64,000 bases of DNA from Aspidapion aeneum. Taxonomy: Eukaryota > Arthropoda > Insecta > Coleoptera > Brentidae. Shown here piece after piece: positions 25,701 through 37,800 of this stretch; the stretch's first letter is position 1, and the number at the start of each line of letters is the position of its first letter. The notes beneath the pieces are model-generated. The model made no database searches, was not told the DNA's origin, and saw only the letters and a program-made list of their open reading frames with translations. The stretch is taken from the NCBI GenBank assembly GCA_963576565.1, contig OY755039.1:69816886-69880885 (forward strand). The letters are read 5' to 3'. The position numbers and the translations under genes are program-made.

Positions 25701-28002
25701 TTTCCGGCTTTAAAACGCAATGATGTGCTAAAAAACACGATACGTCGACCTTTGGTTGACTAGATAAAACCAAACTCATATGATTAGAATCGATATAGTC
25801 TTGCATGAAATTTGAATAGGCAGTGTACAGATCAGGATTTTTGATTAATCTATTTTCTAGAAGTAAAAATCTACGATAAGCTTGCGGGTAAGTATTTCCT
25901 AGGTCAGGGTTTATTTTGTCTTTAAACGGAAGATCTACCATGAATCTACCGCTCGGTTGCCGTACTACACTAGCAGTAAAAATTGATTCTGCCTGTTTTT
26001 CTTCCTTTGATAAGATTTGTTTTTTAGGCAAATGTTCGATTTCCCAAAACCTAGGGAGAATGACCTCTAAAGGAAGTGAATGACTCGTTAAAAAACAACT
26101 GGTTCGTTCCGTAAGACTACCTACTTCGTCAACCTTTCCCATGACGACCCAGCCAAAGATAGTTTCAAGGGCTGAAGGCTGCCCTACCTGTCCAAGAACC
26201 CTGCCCTCCTTGAAAATCTGTGCGAATAGCTCGCAACCAATAACCAGGTCCACAGGTCTAGATTTGAAATAAGATGGGTCGGCAAGTTTAAGGTTTCCCA
26301 AGTGTTTCCACTGATTATCGTTCAAGGAGAATGTAGGCATATTGGAACATAGTTGTGGAACAACAATTGCTTCGAAATTAAGTAAAGGAGTGACTTGTCC
26401 TTGTGGCTTAATGTGACATTGAACGAGCCCTTTGGAAGTAAAAGAAGACATCTGATTTAATCCGAATATTTCAGTGGTGTAACTTCGCCTAGGAAGATTA
26501 AGACGCTGAATACACTTTTCACTGATGAATCCAGTCTGTGATCCAGAATCAAGCAGTGCCCTTACAGGTTGAAAATTTCCGCAACCGTCCATAACATCTA
26601 TTATGGCGGTGCATAAAAGAAAGGTACCTGAAGGTCCTGAGGCATTTAATGACACATGAAGATTATTGACAGGTGGTGTGTGAATGACAGGACTAGTATC
26701 TTGGCTTCCAGACGCTTGATTAGTTTCTAAGATATGAGTTAAAGTGTGGTGCCTTTTACTATTGCAAGTCCTGCATGAATATTTTGATTTGCACGTATCT
26801 ACATCATGCAAGGGATGAAAACACGCTAAACATAATTTTTTCTGTTTGACGAAAGATAGGCGATCGATAGGTGAGAGATCAAGAAATGTTTGACATTTCG
26901 AAAGCACGTGACCTTGATTACATCGGAAACATTTTATTCCCGTACTCGAATTAGTTGAGGTGCCAGCCAGTCCTATAAAAGGCGAGTTGGATGATTTATA
27001 GGTAGGCTTTTGCCCAAACTGATTTCGCATAGAATTTGAATTTTGATAGGTAGGCTTTTGCCCAGACTGATTTTGCATAGAATTTGATTTTTGATAGATA
27101 GGCACCTTTTTGGGTGCTGTTGATTGAGGAAGTGATTCCAAAACTTTACATCTTTTTTCTAGAAATTGAAAAAGTGACTGAAAAGTGGGAATTTCGGTAT
27201 TAGTATTGGCGTGACTCATTTCGAAATTTGAACGCGTTGGAATATCCAATTTTTCTAATAAAATGAAAAAAATAATAAAGTCCCAACTGTCAACGTCAAA
27301 GCTAAGTGATTTTAAAATTTCTAGGGATTCAGAAAAGGTGTCAATTAAATTACGCAATTCTTTAGCTGACTCGTTTTTTAAGGTGGAGTTCATAATTGAG
27401 CTCAAAGCATCATTTGCGAGGTCTCGCTTGTTTTGATATCTATTGACTAATTTGTCGTAAGCAATTTTATAATTTTGATCAGATAAGCTAATCCCTGATA
27501 TCAATTTTAAAGGCTTATCCTCGAGATATGAAAATAAATATTGAAGTTTTCGAACGTTACTTAGACTTTGATTTTGATCTATAATGTTATTAAAAAGATC
27601 GAAAAAGCTTGGCCATAATTTTTTATCACCTCGAAATATGGGAATACCTAACTCTTTGAGTTTTGGAGTTTCGTTTTGTCGAACATATGATCCCGAAAAA
27701 GATGGGGCCTCAACCGGAAATATTTTAGAGTAAACCCCCTTACACGCATAAAAATATTTACGAGCTTCTGAAAGGATCGCATCCTGCGTTTTAAATTCCT
27801 CATCGTCCGAGTCGTCTAGCAACATAATGACGTCATTATGTGCCAGCATGCATTTATCGAAGGTTTCATCCAAATCGGCATACCTCACTTGAAACTCGTT
27901 TCTCGCTCTTTCATCTTTTTCCGCAGTCTGCGACAACACATAACACTCGGTGATCGCAGATAAAAAACCCTTGCGTTTTTGTACGGCTTTTTTGACAGAC
28001 AT
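22738..28002 (-). CDS. BEL/Pao Gag-Pol polyprotein, intact
   Basis: A 1754-residue polyprotein. ATG at 28002 is the first methionine; the frame is open 14 codons further upstream but only from TTG. Order: gag with a DUF1759-like region (about 110-300), a Q/N/S/K-rich linker, a Cys-His cluster from about 358 (CFRCNQGHVLSKC, then CLACFHPLHDVDTC), aspartic protease (DSGS from 485), RT with YIDDI (896-900), RNase H with GFCDAS (Asp about 1072), integrase zinc region H-H-C-C (AHRQYLHPG...KCLQC), catalytic D1468, D1534 and E1576, and a DUF5641-like tail. All catalytic residues are present. It provides particle, cleavage, cDNA synthesis and integration functions. The first zinc knuckle has three rather than four residues before His. 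Confidence 0.96.
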   Translation of the reverse strand: MSVKKAVQKRKGFLSAITECYVLSQTAEKDERARNEFQVRYADLDETFDKCMLAHNDVIMLLDDSDDEEFKTQDAILSEARKYFYACKGVYSKIFPVEAPSFSGSYVRQNETPKLKELGIPIFRGDKKLWPSFFDLFNNIIDQNQSLSNVRKLQYLFSYLEDKPLKLISGISLSDQNYKIAYDKLVNRYQNKRDLANDALSSIMNSTLKNESAKELRNLIDTFSESLEILKSLSFDVDSWDFIIFFILLEKLDIPTRSNFEMSHANTNTEIPTFQSLFQFLEKRCKVLESLPQSTAPKKVPIYQKSNSMQNQSGQKPTYQNSNSMRNQFGQKPTYKSSNSPFIGLAGTSTNSSTGIKCFRCNQGHVLSKCQTFLDLSPIDRLSFVKQKKLCLACFHPLHDVDTCKSKYSCRTCNSKRHHTLTHILETNQASGSQDTSPVIHTPPVNNLHVSLNASGPSGTFLLCTAIIDVMDGCGNFQPVRALLDSGSQTGFISEKCIQRLNLPRRSYTTEIFGLNQMSSFTSKGLVQCHIKPQGQVTPLLNFEAIVVPQLCSNMPTFSLNDNQWKHLGNLKLADPSYFKSRPVDLVIGCELFAQIFKEGRVLGQVGQPSALETIFGWVVMGKVDEVGSLTERTSCFLTSHSLPLEVILPRFWEIEHLPKKQILSKEEKQAESIFTASVVRQPSGRFMVDLPFKDKINPDLGNTYPQAYRRFLLLENRLIKNPDLYTAYSNFMQDYIDSNHMSLVLSSQPKVDVSCFLAHHCVLKPESLSTKLRVVWDCSAVTPKNISLNDTLLSGPKLQKDIASLLLTFRLNPIAYIADIKQMFRQVLINPYHRPYQRILWRFSPQDPLSVWELSTVTFGMTCSPFLAMRTLNELAEREKERFPMASTVLKTSIYIDDILGTSPSLSEALSLQTELNDLLKSGGFELKKWASNCPELLATLPESDRQMPLSFDKEEPHFIKVLGLQWHPKNDIFSYQCRMKDKPPTKRSILSIIGTIFDPLGFLCPLLLQAKFILQQLWISKVGWDEEPDSSIIDSWNKLRSEFPLLSNFQLPRQIKLSKTNTCQIIGFCDASIRGYAGVVYFRVEEENNISVSLISAKSRVAPIKSQTLARLELLGAFLLSELIDFVLSSYEGKITFTNIVTFCDSQVVLHWLSSPPNRWQTFVGNRVSRIQEIIPSNSWRYIPSALNAADIASRGATPSQLMSHDMWWNAPSFLWSPENEWPDFHKSKMPIDFGEINLEEKPKVCCNAIIDVNFLDQLLIKYSSISKIQRIICYVLRIVNLFQNHSYQKLTKPPDQKVIFENIVFPTTGEMQSALHLLIKRVQGSCLSELFSALSKDKPIPKPLRKLSPFLDENNIIRVGGRLQKSDLLSYSAKHPVLLSSDHRLTTLLIESAHRQYLHPGFKTLHNLLLQQFWILSARRAIQRTISKCLQCFRINPKPYRPPIMSSLPAHRINQLKPFSSVAIDFCGPFFVIPHRYRGCRAFKSYVCVFVCTATHCVHLELTMELSTEGFIGAFHRFISRRGSVTQCWSDQGSNFIGFRNQLLDYARSAATRLSIRWHLGPPLSPHFNGLAEAGVKSFKTHFVRVVGDQKLSIMEMSTLTCRIEAVLNSRPLSPASSDPHDLQPLTPGHFLTLEPLNSEIPESDLSEVPLNRLSRWQLIQKLHNDFWKRYSIEYLHTLQQRHKWTDLSPNIKLNDLVIITSDHIQTPLKWPVGRVIELHPGGDGQVRVATVKTVTGVYKRPVVKLCLLPN
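26995..27105 (-). repeat. Tandem repeat in the BEL gag linker
   Basis: Within gag, a segment of about 17-18 codons occurs about twice, with a partial third copy. The peptide cores are QKPTYQNSNSMRNQFG and QKSNSMQNQSG, followed by QKPTYKSSNS. The DNA strings TAGGTAGGCTTTTGCCCA on the plus strand show the same duplication. It lies between the capsid-like region and the zinc knuckles, a place where length change is usually tolerated. Confidence 0.8.
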
Positions 28003-28388
28003 GATTTTACCTTTGAAATGACGAAATTGTCGGTAAATATACAATTAACGCTAAATTAATGCTTCTGAAATAGAAAAATGACGAATTGTCGAAAATATGC
28101 ACTAATTTATCGCCAATTGATAAAAATTGTTTTAAATATCGAAATGATATGATACACCACTGAACTCTTGTTTTGTTTTGTTTTGATTCCTACTCGATTT
28201 GTTTACACCACGCGGAGTAGACCCGTTACCATGGCAGCGGACCAAAAACACGTACTGCGCCGGCTACTTTCTCCGGTCGACGTTTGCTGCGAAAAAATTC
28301 AAGGCCGCCGTCTTATTGCAAATAATTTATTACTACCGTCGTATGGATTTATTATTTAAAATAATTCGGCTCGAACGGAACACTTTTA
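28003..28388 (-). other. BEL 5' leader
   Basis: 386 bp between the element's 5' LTR and the gag ATG. The base next to the LTR on the minus strand begins TAAAAGTGTTCCG; no TGG-starting tRNA-complementary site sits within ten bases of the LTR. The primer may therefore be a non-canonical or internal tRNA site. No convincing ORF. Confidence 0.6.
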
Positions 28389-28868
28389 TGTTAGCCCACG
28401 GATAGAAAAACGTTAAAGGCAATGAATGGACTGTAAATATTATTAATTAATGATATCGCGAGCAAACATAAATATATTGATATGATTTTACGAAATAATC
28501 AAAATGTCCATAGGTAAAATGGTTGGAACCACACAACGGTAATCAAAGACAAGCACTCACCTCCTTTGCATTCAAGTTCTCCTCGTTCACAGGGGCCCCC
28601 GAGTGGATCTAATGATGTCACCACGTAGCTGAAGGGTTGAAGTTTCTAGTTCTATGCTTCAGTACACAAAAATCGAGCACTTTCAGGTGTAGATATTTGA
28701 AATAGTTGGAGAACGAAATTAACACGCCTTTTTCTCTTGGCGATTGACAATGATCTCTCTGGTGGTTGGTGCGCATGTCCAAATACGCGGAATGCGCTTT
28801 GTCCTTCATACAGTTGTGTGTTTTTAAAAATATATATAAACAACCGCGAAATTTAGCGGGAGCTAACA
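28389..28868 (-). repeat. BEL 5' LTR (480 bp)
   Basis: Second copy of the 480-bp LTR with the same TGTTAGC...GCTAACA ends. It drives transcription toward lower coordinates. Its outer end adjoins the right ATATG duplication at 28869-28873. Confidence 0.96.
28831..28839 (-). promoter_or_regulatory. Candidate TATA box of the BEL LTR
   Basis: The minus strand reads TTTATATATA about 30-40 bases inside the LTR's 5' end. If it is the TATA box, U3 is only about 60 bases long and most of the 480 bp is R plus U5. A matching copy is in the other LTR at about 22468-22476. Confidence 0.5.
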
Positions 28869-28873
28869 ATATG
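28869..28873. other. Target-site duplication ATATG, right copy
   Basis: Follows the LTR end CTAACA and continues into satellite sequence TATTCAAATATATAG. It matches 22021-22025. Confidence 0.93.
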
Positions 28874-31800
28874 TATTCAAATATATAGAAAATGAATACT
28901 TGAAAAGTTCATTCAATTGTATTGATAAAGGAAGGTATTAAAAATTATTCAACGGGATAAATAATGAATTCATAAAAATTCATTTAAATGGATTGTTCTA
29001 TAGCGTATTAGTATGTATTCAAATGTATTAAAAATGAATCTCTCTATGTTTATTCGGTTGTATTGAGAAGGGAAGGAATTAAAAAGTATTCATTAATATA
29101 AATAATGATTACATAAAACGGTATTTAATTGGATTGCTTTAAAGGGTATAAATATGTATTTAAATATATAGAAAATGAATACTTGAAAAGTTCATTCAAT
29201 TGTATTGATAAAGGAAGGTATTGAAAATTATTCAACGGGATAAATAATGAATTCATAAAAAGTCATTTAAATGGAATGTTCTATAGCGTATTAGTATGTA
29301 TTCAAATGTATTAAAAATGAATCCTTTTATGTTTATTCGGTTGTATTGAGAAAGAAAGGAATTAAAAAGTATTCATTGGTATAAATAATGATTACATAAA
29401 AAGGTATTTAATTGGATTGCTTTAAAGAGTATAAATATGTATTCAGATATATAGAAAATGAATACTTGAAAAGTTCATTCAATTGTATTGATAAAGGAAG
29501 GTATTGAAAAGTATTCAACGATATAAATAATAAATTCATAAAAACTGATTTAAATGGATTGTTCTATAGCGTATTAGTATGTATTCAAATGTATTAAACA
29601 TGAATCCTTCTATGTTTATTCGGTTGTAGTAAAAAAAATAATGATTACATAAAAAGGTATTTAATTGGATTGCTTTAAAGAGTATAAATATGTATTCAAA
29701 TATATAGAAAATGAATACTTGAAAAGTTCATTCAATTGTATTGATAAAGGAAGGTATTGAAAAGTATTCAACGGTATAAATAATGAATTCATAAAAAGTC
29801 ATTTAAACGGATTGTTCTATAGCGTATTAGTATGTATTCAAATGTATTAAAAATTAATCCTTCTATGTTTATTCGGTTGCATTGAGAAAGGAAGGAATTA
29901 AAAAGTATTCATTGGTATAAATAATGATTACATAAAAAGGTATTTAATTGGATTGCTTTAAAGAGTATAAATATGTATTCAAATATATAGAAAATGAATA
30001 ACTGAAAAGTTCATTCAATTGTATTGATAAAGGAAGGTATTTAAAAGTATTCAACGGGATAAATAATGAATTCAGAAAAAGTCATTTAAACGGATTGTTC
30101 TATAGCGTATTAGTATGTATTCAAATGTATTAAAAATTAATCTTTCTATGTTTATTCGGTTGCATTGAGAAAGGAAGGAATTAAAAAGTATTCATTGGTA
30201 TAAATAATGATTACATAAAAAGGTATTTAATTGGATTGTTTTAAACAGTATAAATATGTATTCAAATATATAGAAAATGAATACCTGAAAAGTTCATTCA
30301 ATTGTATTGATAAAGGAAGGTATTGAAAAGTATTCAACGGTATAAATAATAAATTCATAAAAAGTCATTTAAATGGATTGTTTTATAGCGTATTAGTATG
30401 TATTCAGATGTATTAAAAATGAATCCTTTTATGTTTATTCGGTTGTATTGAGATGAAGGAAGGAATTAAAAAGTATTCATTGGTATAAATAATGATTACA
30501 TAAAAAGGTCTTTAATTGTTTTGCTTTAAAGAGTATAAATATGTATTCAAATACATAGAAAATGAATACTTGAAAAGTGCATTTAATTGTATTGATAAAG
30601 GAAGGTATTGAAAAGTATTCAACGGGATAAATAATGAATTCATAAAAAGTGATTTAAATGGATTGTTCTATAGCGTATTAGTATGTATTCAAATTTATTA
30701 GAAATGAATCCTTCTATGTTTATTCGGTTGCATTGAGAAAGGAAGGAATTAAAAAGTATTCATTGGTATAAATAATGATTACATAAAAAGGTATTTAATT
30801 GGATTTCTTTAAAGAGTATAAATATGTATTCAAATATATAGAAAATGAATACTTGAAAAGTTCATTCAATTGTATTGATAAAGGAAGGTATTGAAAAGTA
30901 TTCAACGGGATAAATAATGAATTCATAAAAAGGCATTTAAATGGATTGTTCTATAGCGTATTAGTATGTATTCAAATGTATTAAAAATGAATCCTTCTAT
31001 GTTTATTCGGTTGCATTGAGAAGGGAAGGAATTAAAAAGTATTTATTAATATAAATAATGATTACATAAAACGGTATTTAATTGGATTGCTTTAAAGGGT
31101 ATAAATATGTATTCAAAAATATAGAAAATGAATACTTGAAAAGTTCATTTAATTGTATTGATAAAGGAAGGTATTGAAAATTATTTAACGGGATAAATAA
31201 TGAATTCATAAAAAGTCATTTAAATGGATTGTTCTATAGCGTATTAGTATGTATTCAAATGTATTAAAAATGAATCCTTGTATGTTTATTCGGTTGTTTT
31301 GAGAAAGGAAGGAATTAAAAATTATTCATTGGTATAAATAATCATTACAAAAAAAGGTATTTAAATGGATTGCTTTAAAGAGTATAAATATGTATTCAAA
31401 TATATAGAAAATGAATACTCGAAAAGTTCATTCAATTGTATTGATAAAGGAAGGTATTGAAAAGTATTCAACGGGATAAATAATGAATTCATAAAAAGTC
31501 ATTTAAATGGATTGTTCTATAGCGTATTAGTATGTATTCAAATGTATTAAAAATGAATCCTCCTATGTTTATTCGGTTGCATTGAGAAAGGAAGGAATTA
31601 AAAAGTATTCATTGGTATAAATAATGATTACATAAAAAGGTATTTAATTGGATTGCTTTAAAGAGTATAAATATGTATTCAAATATATAGAAAATGAATA
31701 CTTGAAAAGTTTATTCAATTGTATTGATAAAGGAAGGTATTGAAAAGTATTCAACGATATAAATAATGAATTCATAAAAAGTCATTTAAATGGATTGTTT

Positions 31801-34800
31801 TATAGCGTATTAGTATGTATTCAAATGTATTAAAAATGAATCCTTTTATGTTTATTCGGTTGTATTGAGAAAGGAAGGAATTAAAAAGTATTCATTGGTA
31901 TAAATAATGATTACATCAAAAGGTATTTAATTGGATTGCTTTAAAGAGTATAAATATGTATTCAAATATATAGAAAATGAATACCTGAAAAGTCCATTCA
32001 ATTGTATTGATAAAGGAAGGTATTGAAAAGTATTCAACGGGATAAATAATGAATTCAGAAAAAGTCATTTAAATGGATTGTTTTATAGCGTATTAGTATG
32101 TATTCAAATGTATTAAACATGAATCCTTCTATGTTTATTCGGTTGTAGTAAAAAAAATAATGATTACATAAAAAGGTATTTAATTGGATTGCTTTAAAGA
32201 GTATAAATATGTATTCAAATATATAGAAAATGAATACTTGAAAAGTTCATTCAATTGTATTGATAAAGGAAGGTATTGAAAAGTATTCAACGGTATAAAT
32301 AATGAATTCATAAAAAGTCATTTAAATGGATTGTTTTATAGCGTATTAGTTTGATTCAGATGTATTAAAAATGAATCCTTTTATGTTTATTCGGTTGAAT
32401 TGAGAAAGGAAGGAATTAAAAAGTATTCATTGGTATAAATAATGATTACATAAAAAGGTATTTAATTGGATTGCTTTAAAGAGTATAAATATGTATTCAA
32501 ATATATAGAAAATGAATAACTGAAAAGTTCATTCAATTGTATTGATAAAGGAAGGTATTTAAAAGTATTCAACGGGATAAATAATGAATTCAGAAAAAGT
32601 CATTTAAACGGATTGTTCTATAGCGTATTAGTATGTATTCAAATGTATTAAAAATTAATCCTTCTATGTTTATTCGGTTGCATTGAGAAAGGAAGGAATT
32701 AAAAAGTATTCATTGGTATAAATAATGATTACATAAAAAGGTATTTAATTGGATTGTTTTAAACAGTATAAATATGTATTCAAATATATAGAAAATGAAT
32801 ACCTGAAATGTTCATTCAATTGTATTGATAAAGGAAGGTATTGAAAAGTATTCAACGGTATAAATAATAAATTCATAAAAAGTCATTTAAATGGATTGTT
32901 TTATAGCGTATTAGTATGTATTCAGATGTATTAAAAATGAATCCTTTTATGTTTATTCGGTTGTATTGAGATGAAGGAAGGAATTAAAAAGTATTCATTG
33001 GTATAAATAATGATTACATAAAAAGGTCTTTAATTGTTTTGCTTTAAAGAGTATAAATATGTATTCAAATACATAGAAAATGAATACTTGAAAAGTGCAT
33101 TTAATTGTATTGATAAAGGAAGGTATTGAAAAGTATTCAACGGGATAAATAATGAATTCATAAAAAGTGATTTAAATGGATTGTTCTATAGCGTATTAGT
33201 ATGTATTCAAATTTATTAGAAATGAATCCTTCTATGTTTATTCGGTTGCATTGAGAAAGGAAGGAATTAAAAAGTATTCATTGGTATAAATAATGATTAC
33301 ATAAAAAGGTATTTAATTGGATTTCTTTAAAGAGTATAAATATGTATTCAAATATATAGAAAATGAATACTTGAAAAGTTCATTCAATTGTATTGATAAA
33401 GGAAGGTATTGAAAAGTATTCAACGGGATAAATAATGAATTCATAAAAAGGCATTTAAATGGATTGTTCTATAGCGTATTAGTATGTATTCAAATGTATT
33501 AAAAATGAATCCTTCTATGTTTATTCGGTTGCATTGAGAAGGGAAGGAATTAAAAAGTATTTATTAATATAAATAATGATTACATAAAACGGTATTTAAT
33601 TGGATTGCTTTAAAGGGTATAAATATGTATTCAAAAATATAGAAAATGAATACTTGAAAAGTTCATTTAATTGTATTGATAAAGGAAGGTATTGAAAATT
33701 ATTTAACGGGATAAATAATGAATTCATAAAAAGTCATTTAAATGGATTGTTCTATAGCGTATTAGTATGTATTCAAATGTATTAAAAATGAATCCTTGTA
33801 TGTTTATTCGGTTGTTTTGAGAAAGGAAGGAATTAAAAATTATTCATTGGTATAAATAATCATTACAAAAAAAGGTATTTAAATGGATTGCTTTAAAGAG
33901 TATAAATATGTATTCAAATATATAGAAAATGAATACTCGAAAAGTTCATTCAATTGTATTGATAAAGGAAGGTATTGAAAAGTATTCAACGGGATAAATA
34001 ATGAATTCATAAAAAGTCATTTAAATGGATTGTTCTATAGCGTATTAGTATGTATTCAAATGTATTAAAAATGAATCCTCCTATGTTTATTCGGTTGCAT
34101 TGAGAAAGGAAGGAATTAAAAAGTATTCATTGGTATAAATAATGATTACATAAAAAGGTATTTAATTGGATTGCTTTAAAGAGTATAAATATGTATTCAA
34201 ATATATAGAAAATGAATACTTGAAAAGTTTATTCAATTGTATTGATAAAGGAAGGTATTGAAAAGTATTCAACGATATAAATAATGAATTCATAAAAAGT
34301 CATTTAAATGGATTGTTTTATAGCGTATTAGTATGTATTCAAATGTATTAAAAATGAATCCTTTTATGTTTATTCGGTTGTATTGAGAAAGGAAGGAATT
34401 AAAAAGTATTCATTGGTATAAATAATGATTACATCAAAAGGTATTTAATTGGATTGCTTTAAAGAGTATAAATATGTATTCAAATATATAGAAAATGAAT
34501 ACCTGAAAAGTCCATTCAATTGTATTGATAAAGGAAGGTATTGAAAAGTATTCAACGGGATAAATAATGAATTCAGAAAAAGTCATTTAAATGGATTGTT
34601 TTATAGCGTATTAGTATGTATTCAGATGTATTAAGAATGAAACCTTTTATGTTTATTCGGTTGTATTGAGATGAAGGAAGGAATTAAAAAGTATTCATTG
34701 GTATAAATAATGATTACATAAAAAGGTCTTTAATTGTTTTGCTTTAAAGAGTATAAATATGTATTCAAATACATAGAAAATGAATACTTGAAAAGTGCAT

Positions 34801-37800
34801 TTAATTGTATTGATAAAGGAAGGTATTGAAAAGTATTCAACGGGATAAATAATGAGTTCATAAAAAGTGATTTAAATGGATTGTTCTATAGCGTATTAGT
34901 ATGTATTCAAATGTATTAGAAATGAATCATTCTATGTTTATTCGGTTGCATTGAGAAAGGAAGGAATTAAAAAGTATTCATTGATATAAATAATGATTAC
35001 ATAAGAAGGTATTTAATTGGATTGCTTTAAAGAGTATAAATATGTATTCAAATATATAGAAAATGAATACTTGAAAAGTTCATTCAATTGTATTGATAGA
35101 GGAAGGTATTGAAAGGTATTCAACGATATAAATAATGAATTCGTAAAAAGTCATTTAAATGGATTGTTTTGTAGCGTATTAGTATGTATTCAAATGTATT
35201 AAAAATGAATCCTTTTATGTTTATTCGGTTGTATTGAGAAAGGAAGGAATTAAAAAGGATTCATTGGTATAAATAATGATTACATAAAAAGGTATTTAGT
35301 TGGATTGCTTTAAAGAGTATAAATATGTATTCAAATATATAGAAAATGAATACTTGAAAAGTTCATTCAATTGTATTGATAAAGGAAGGTATTGAAAAGT
35401 ATTCAACGATATAAATAATGAATTCATAAAAAGTCATTTAAATGGATTGTTTTATAGCGTATTAGTATGTATTCAAATGTATTAAACATGAATCCTTTTA
35501 TGTTTAATCGGTTGTATTGAAAAAGAAAGGAATTAAAAAGTAATCATTGGTATAAATAATGATTACATAAAAAGGTATTTAATTGGATTGATTTAAAGTT
35601 TATAAATATGTATTCAAATATATAGAAAATAAATACTTGAAAAGTTCATTCAATTGTATTGATCAAGGAAGGTATTGAAAAGTATTCAACGGTATAAATA
35701 ATGAATTCATAAAAAGTCATTTAAATGGATTGTTTTATAGCGTATTAGTATGTATTCAGATGTATTAAAAATGAATCATTTTATGTTTATTCGGTTGTAT
35801 TGAGAAAGGAAGGAATTCAAAAGTATTCATTGGTATAAATAATGATTACATAAAAAGGTATTTAATTGGATTGCTTTAAAGAGTATAAATATGTATTCAA
35901 ATATATAGAAAATGAATACTTGAAAAGTTCATTCAATTGTATTGATAAAGGAAGGTATTGAAAGGTATTCAACGATATTCATATTCATTTAAAAAGTCAT
36001 TTAAATGGATTGTTTTATAGCATATTAGTATGTATTCAAATGTATTAAAAATGAATCCTTTTATGTTTATTCGGTTGTATTGAGAAAGGAAGGAATTAAA
36101 AAGTATTCATTGGTATAAATAATGATTACATAAAAAGGTATTTAATTGAATTGCTTTAAAGAGTATAAATATGTATTCAAATATATAGAAAATGAATACT
36201 TGAAAAGTTCATTCAATTGTATTGATAAAGGAAGGTATTGAAAAGTATTCAACGATATAAATAATGAATTCATAAAAAGTCATTTAAATGGATTGTTTTA
36301 TAGCGTATTAGTATGTATTCAGATGTATTAAAAATGAATCCTTTTATGTTTATTCGGTTGTATTGAGAAAGGAAGGAATTCAAAAGTATTCATTGGTATA
36401 AATTATGATTACATAAAAAGGTATTTAATTGGATTGCTTTAAAGAGTATAAATATGTATTCAAATATATAGAAAATGAATACCTGAAAAGTTCATTCAAT
36501 TGTATTGATAAAGGAAGGTATTGAAAAGTATTCAACGGGATAAATAATGAATTCAGAAAAAGTCATTTAAATGGATTGTTCTATAGCGTATTAGTATGTA
36601 TTCAGATGTATTAAAAATGAATCCTTTTATGTTTATTCGGTTGTATTGAGATGAAGGAAGGAATTAAAAAGTATTCATTGGTATAAATAATGATTACATA
36701 AAAAGGTCTTTAATTGGATTGTTTTAAAGAGTATAAATATGTATTCAAATACATAGAAAATGAATACTTGAAAAGTGCATTTAATTGTATTGATAAAGGA
36801 AGGTATTGAAAAGTATTCAACGGGATAAATAATGAATTCATAAAAGGTGATTTAAATGGATTGTTCTATAGCGTATTAGTATGTATTCAAATGTTTTAGA
36901 AATGAATCCTATGTTTATTCGGTTGCATTGAGAAAGGAAGGAATTAAAAAGTATTCATTGATATAAATAATGATTACATAAAAAGGTATTTAATTGGATT
37001 GCTTTAAAGAGTATAAATATGTATTCAAATATATAGAAAATGAATACTTGAAAAGTTCATTCAATTGTATTGATAAAGGAAGGTATTGAAAGGTATTCAA
37101 CGATATAAATAATGAATTCGTAAAAAGTTACTTAAATGGATTGTTTTATAGCGTAATAGTATGTATTCAAATGTATTAAAAATGAATCCTTTTATGTTTA
37201 TTCGGTTGTATTGAGAAAGGAAGGAATTAAAAAGTATTCATTGGTATAAATAATGATTACATAAAAAGGTATTTAATTGGATTGCTTTAAAGAGTATAAA
37301 TATGTATTCAAATATATAGAAAATGAATACTTGAAAAGTTCATTCAATTCTATTGATAAAGGAAGGTATTGAAAAGTATTCAACGATATAAATAATGAAT
37401 TCATAAAAAGTCATTTAAATGGATTGTTTTATAGCGTATTAGTATGTATTCAGATGTAATTAAAATGAATCCTTTTATGTTTATTCGGTTGTATTGAGAA
37501 AGGAAGGAATTCAAAAGTATTCATTGGTATAAATAATGATTACATAAAAAGGTATTTAATTGTTTTGCTTTAAAGAGTATAAATATGTATTCAAATACAT
37601 AGAAAATGAATACTTGAAAAGTGCATTTAATTGTATTGATAAAGGAAGGTATTGAAAAGTATTCAACGGGATAAATAATGAATTCATAAAAGGTGATTTA
37701 AATGGATTGTTCTATAGCGTATTAGTATGTATTCAAATGTATTAGAAATGAATCCTTCTATGTTTATTCGGTTGCATTGAGAAAGGAAGGAATAAAAAAA

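Larger units (their letters stand above)
22026..28868 (-). mobile_element. Complete BEL/Pao LTR retrotransposon
   Basis: A 6843-bp element in minus orientation with two direct 480-bp LTRs, one long Gag-Pol ORF, a purine tract next to its 3' LTR and a 5-bp target duplication. The order gag, protease, RT, RNase H, integrase in one frame with YIDD and a C-terminal DUF5641-like region identifies BEL/Pao. There is no env-like ORF. The LTRs look identical and the ORF has no stop, so this copy is probably very recent and may be autonomous. I could not assign a standard tRNA primer site next to the element's 5' LTR. Confidence 0.96.
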
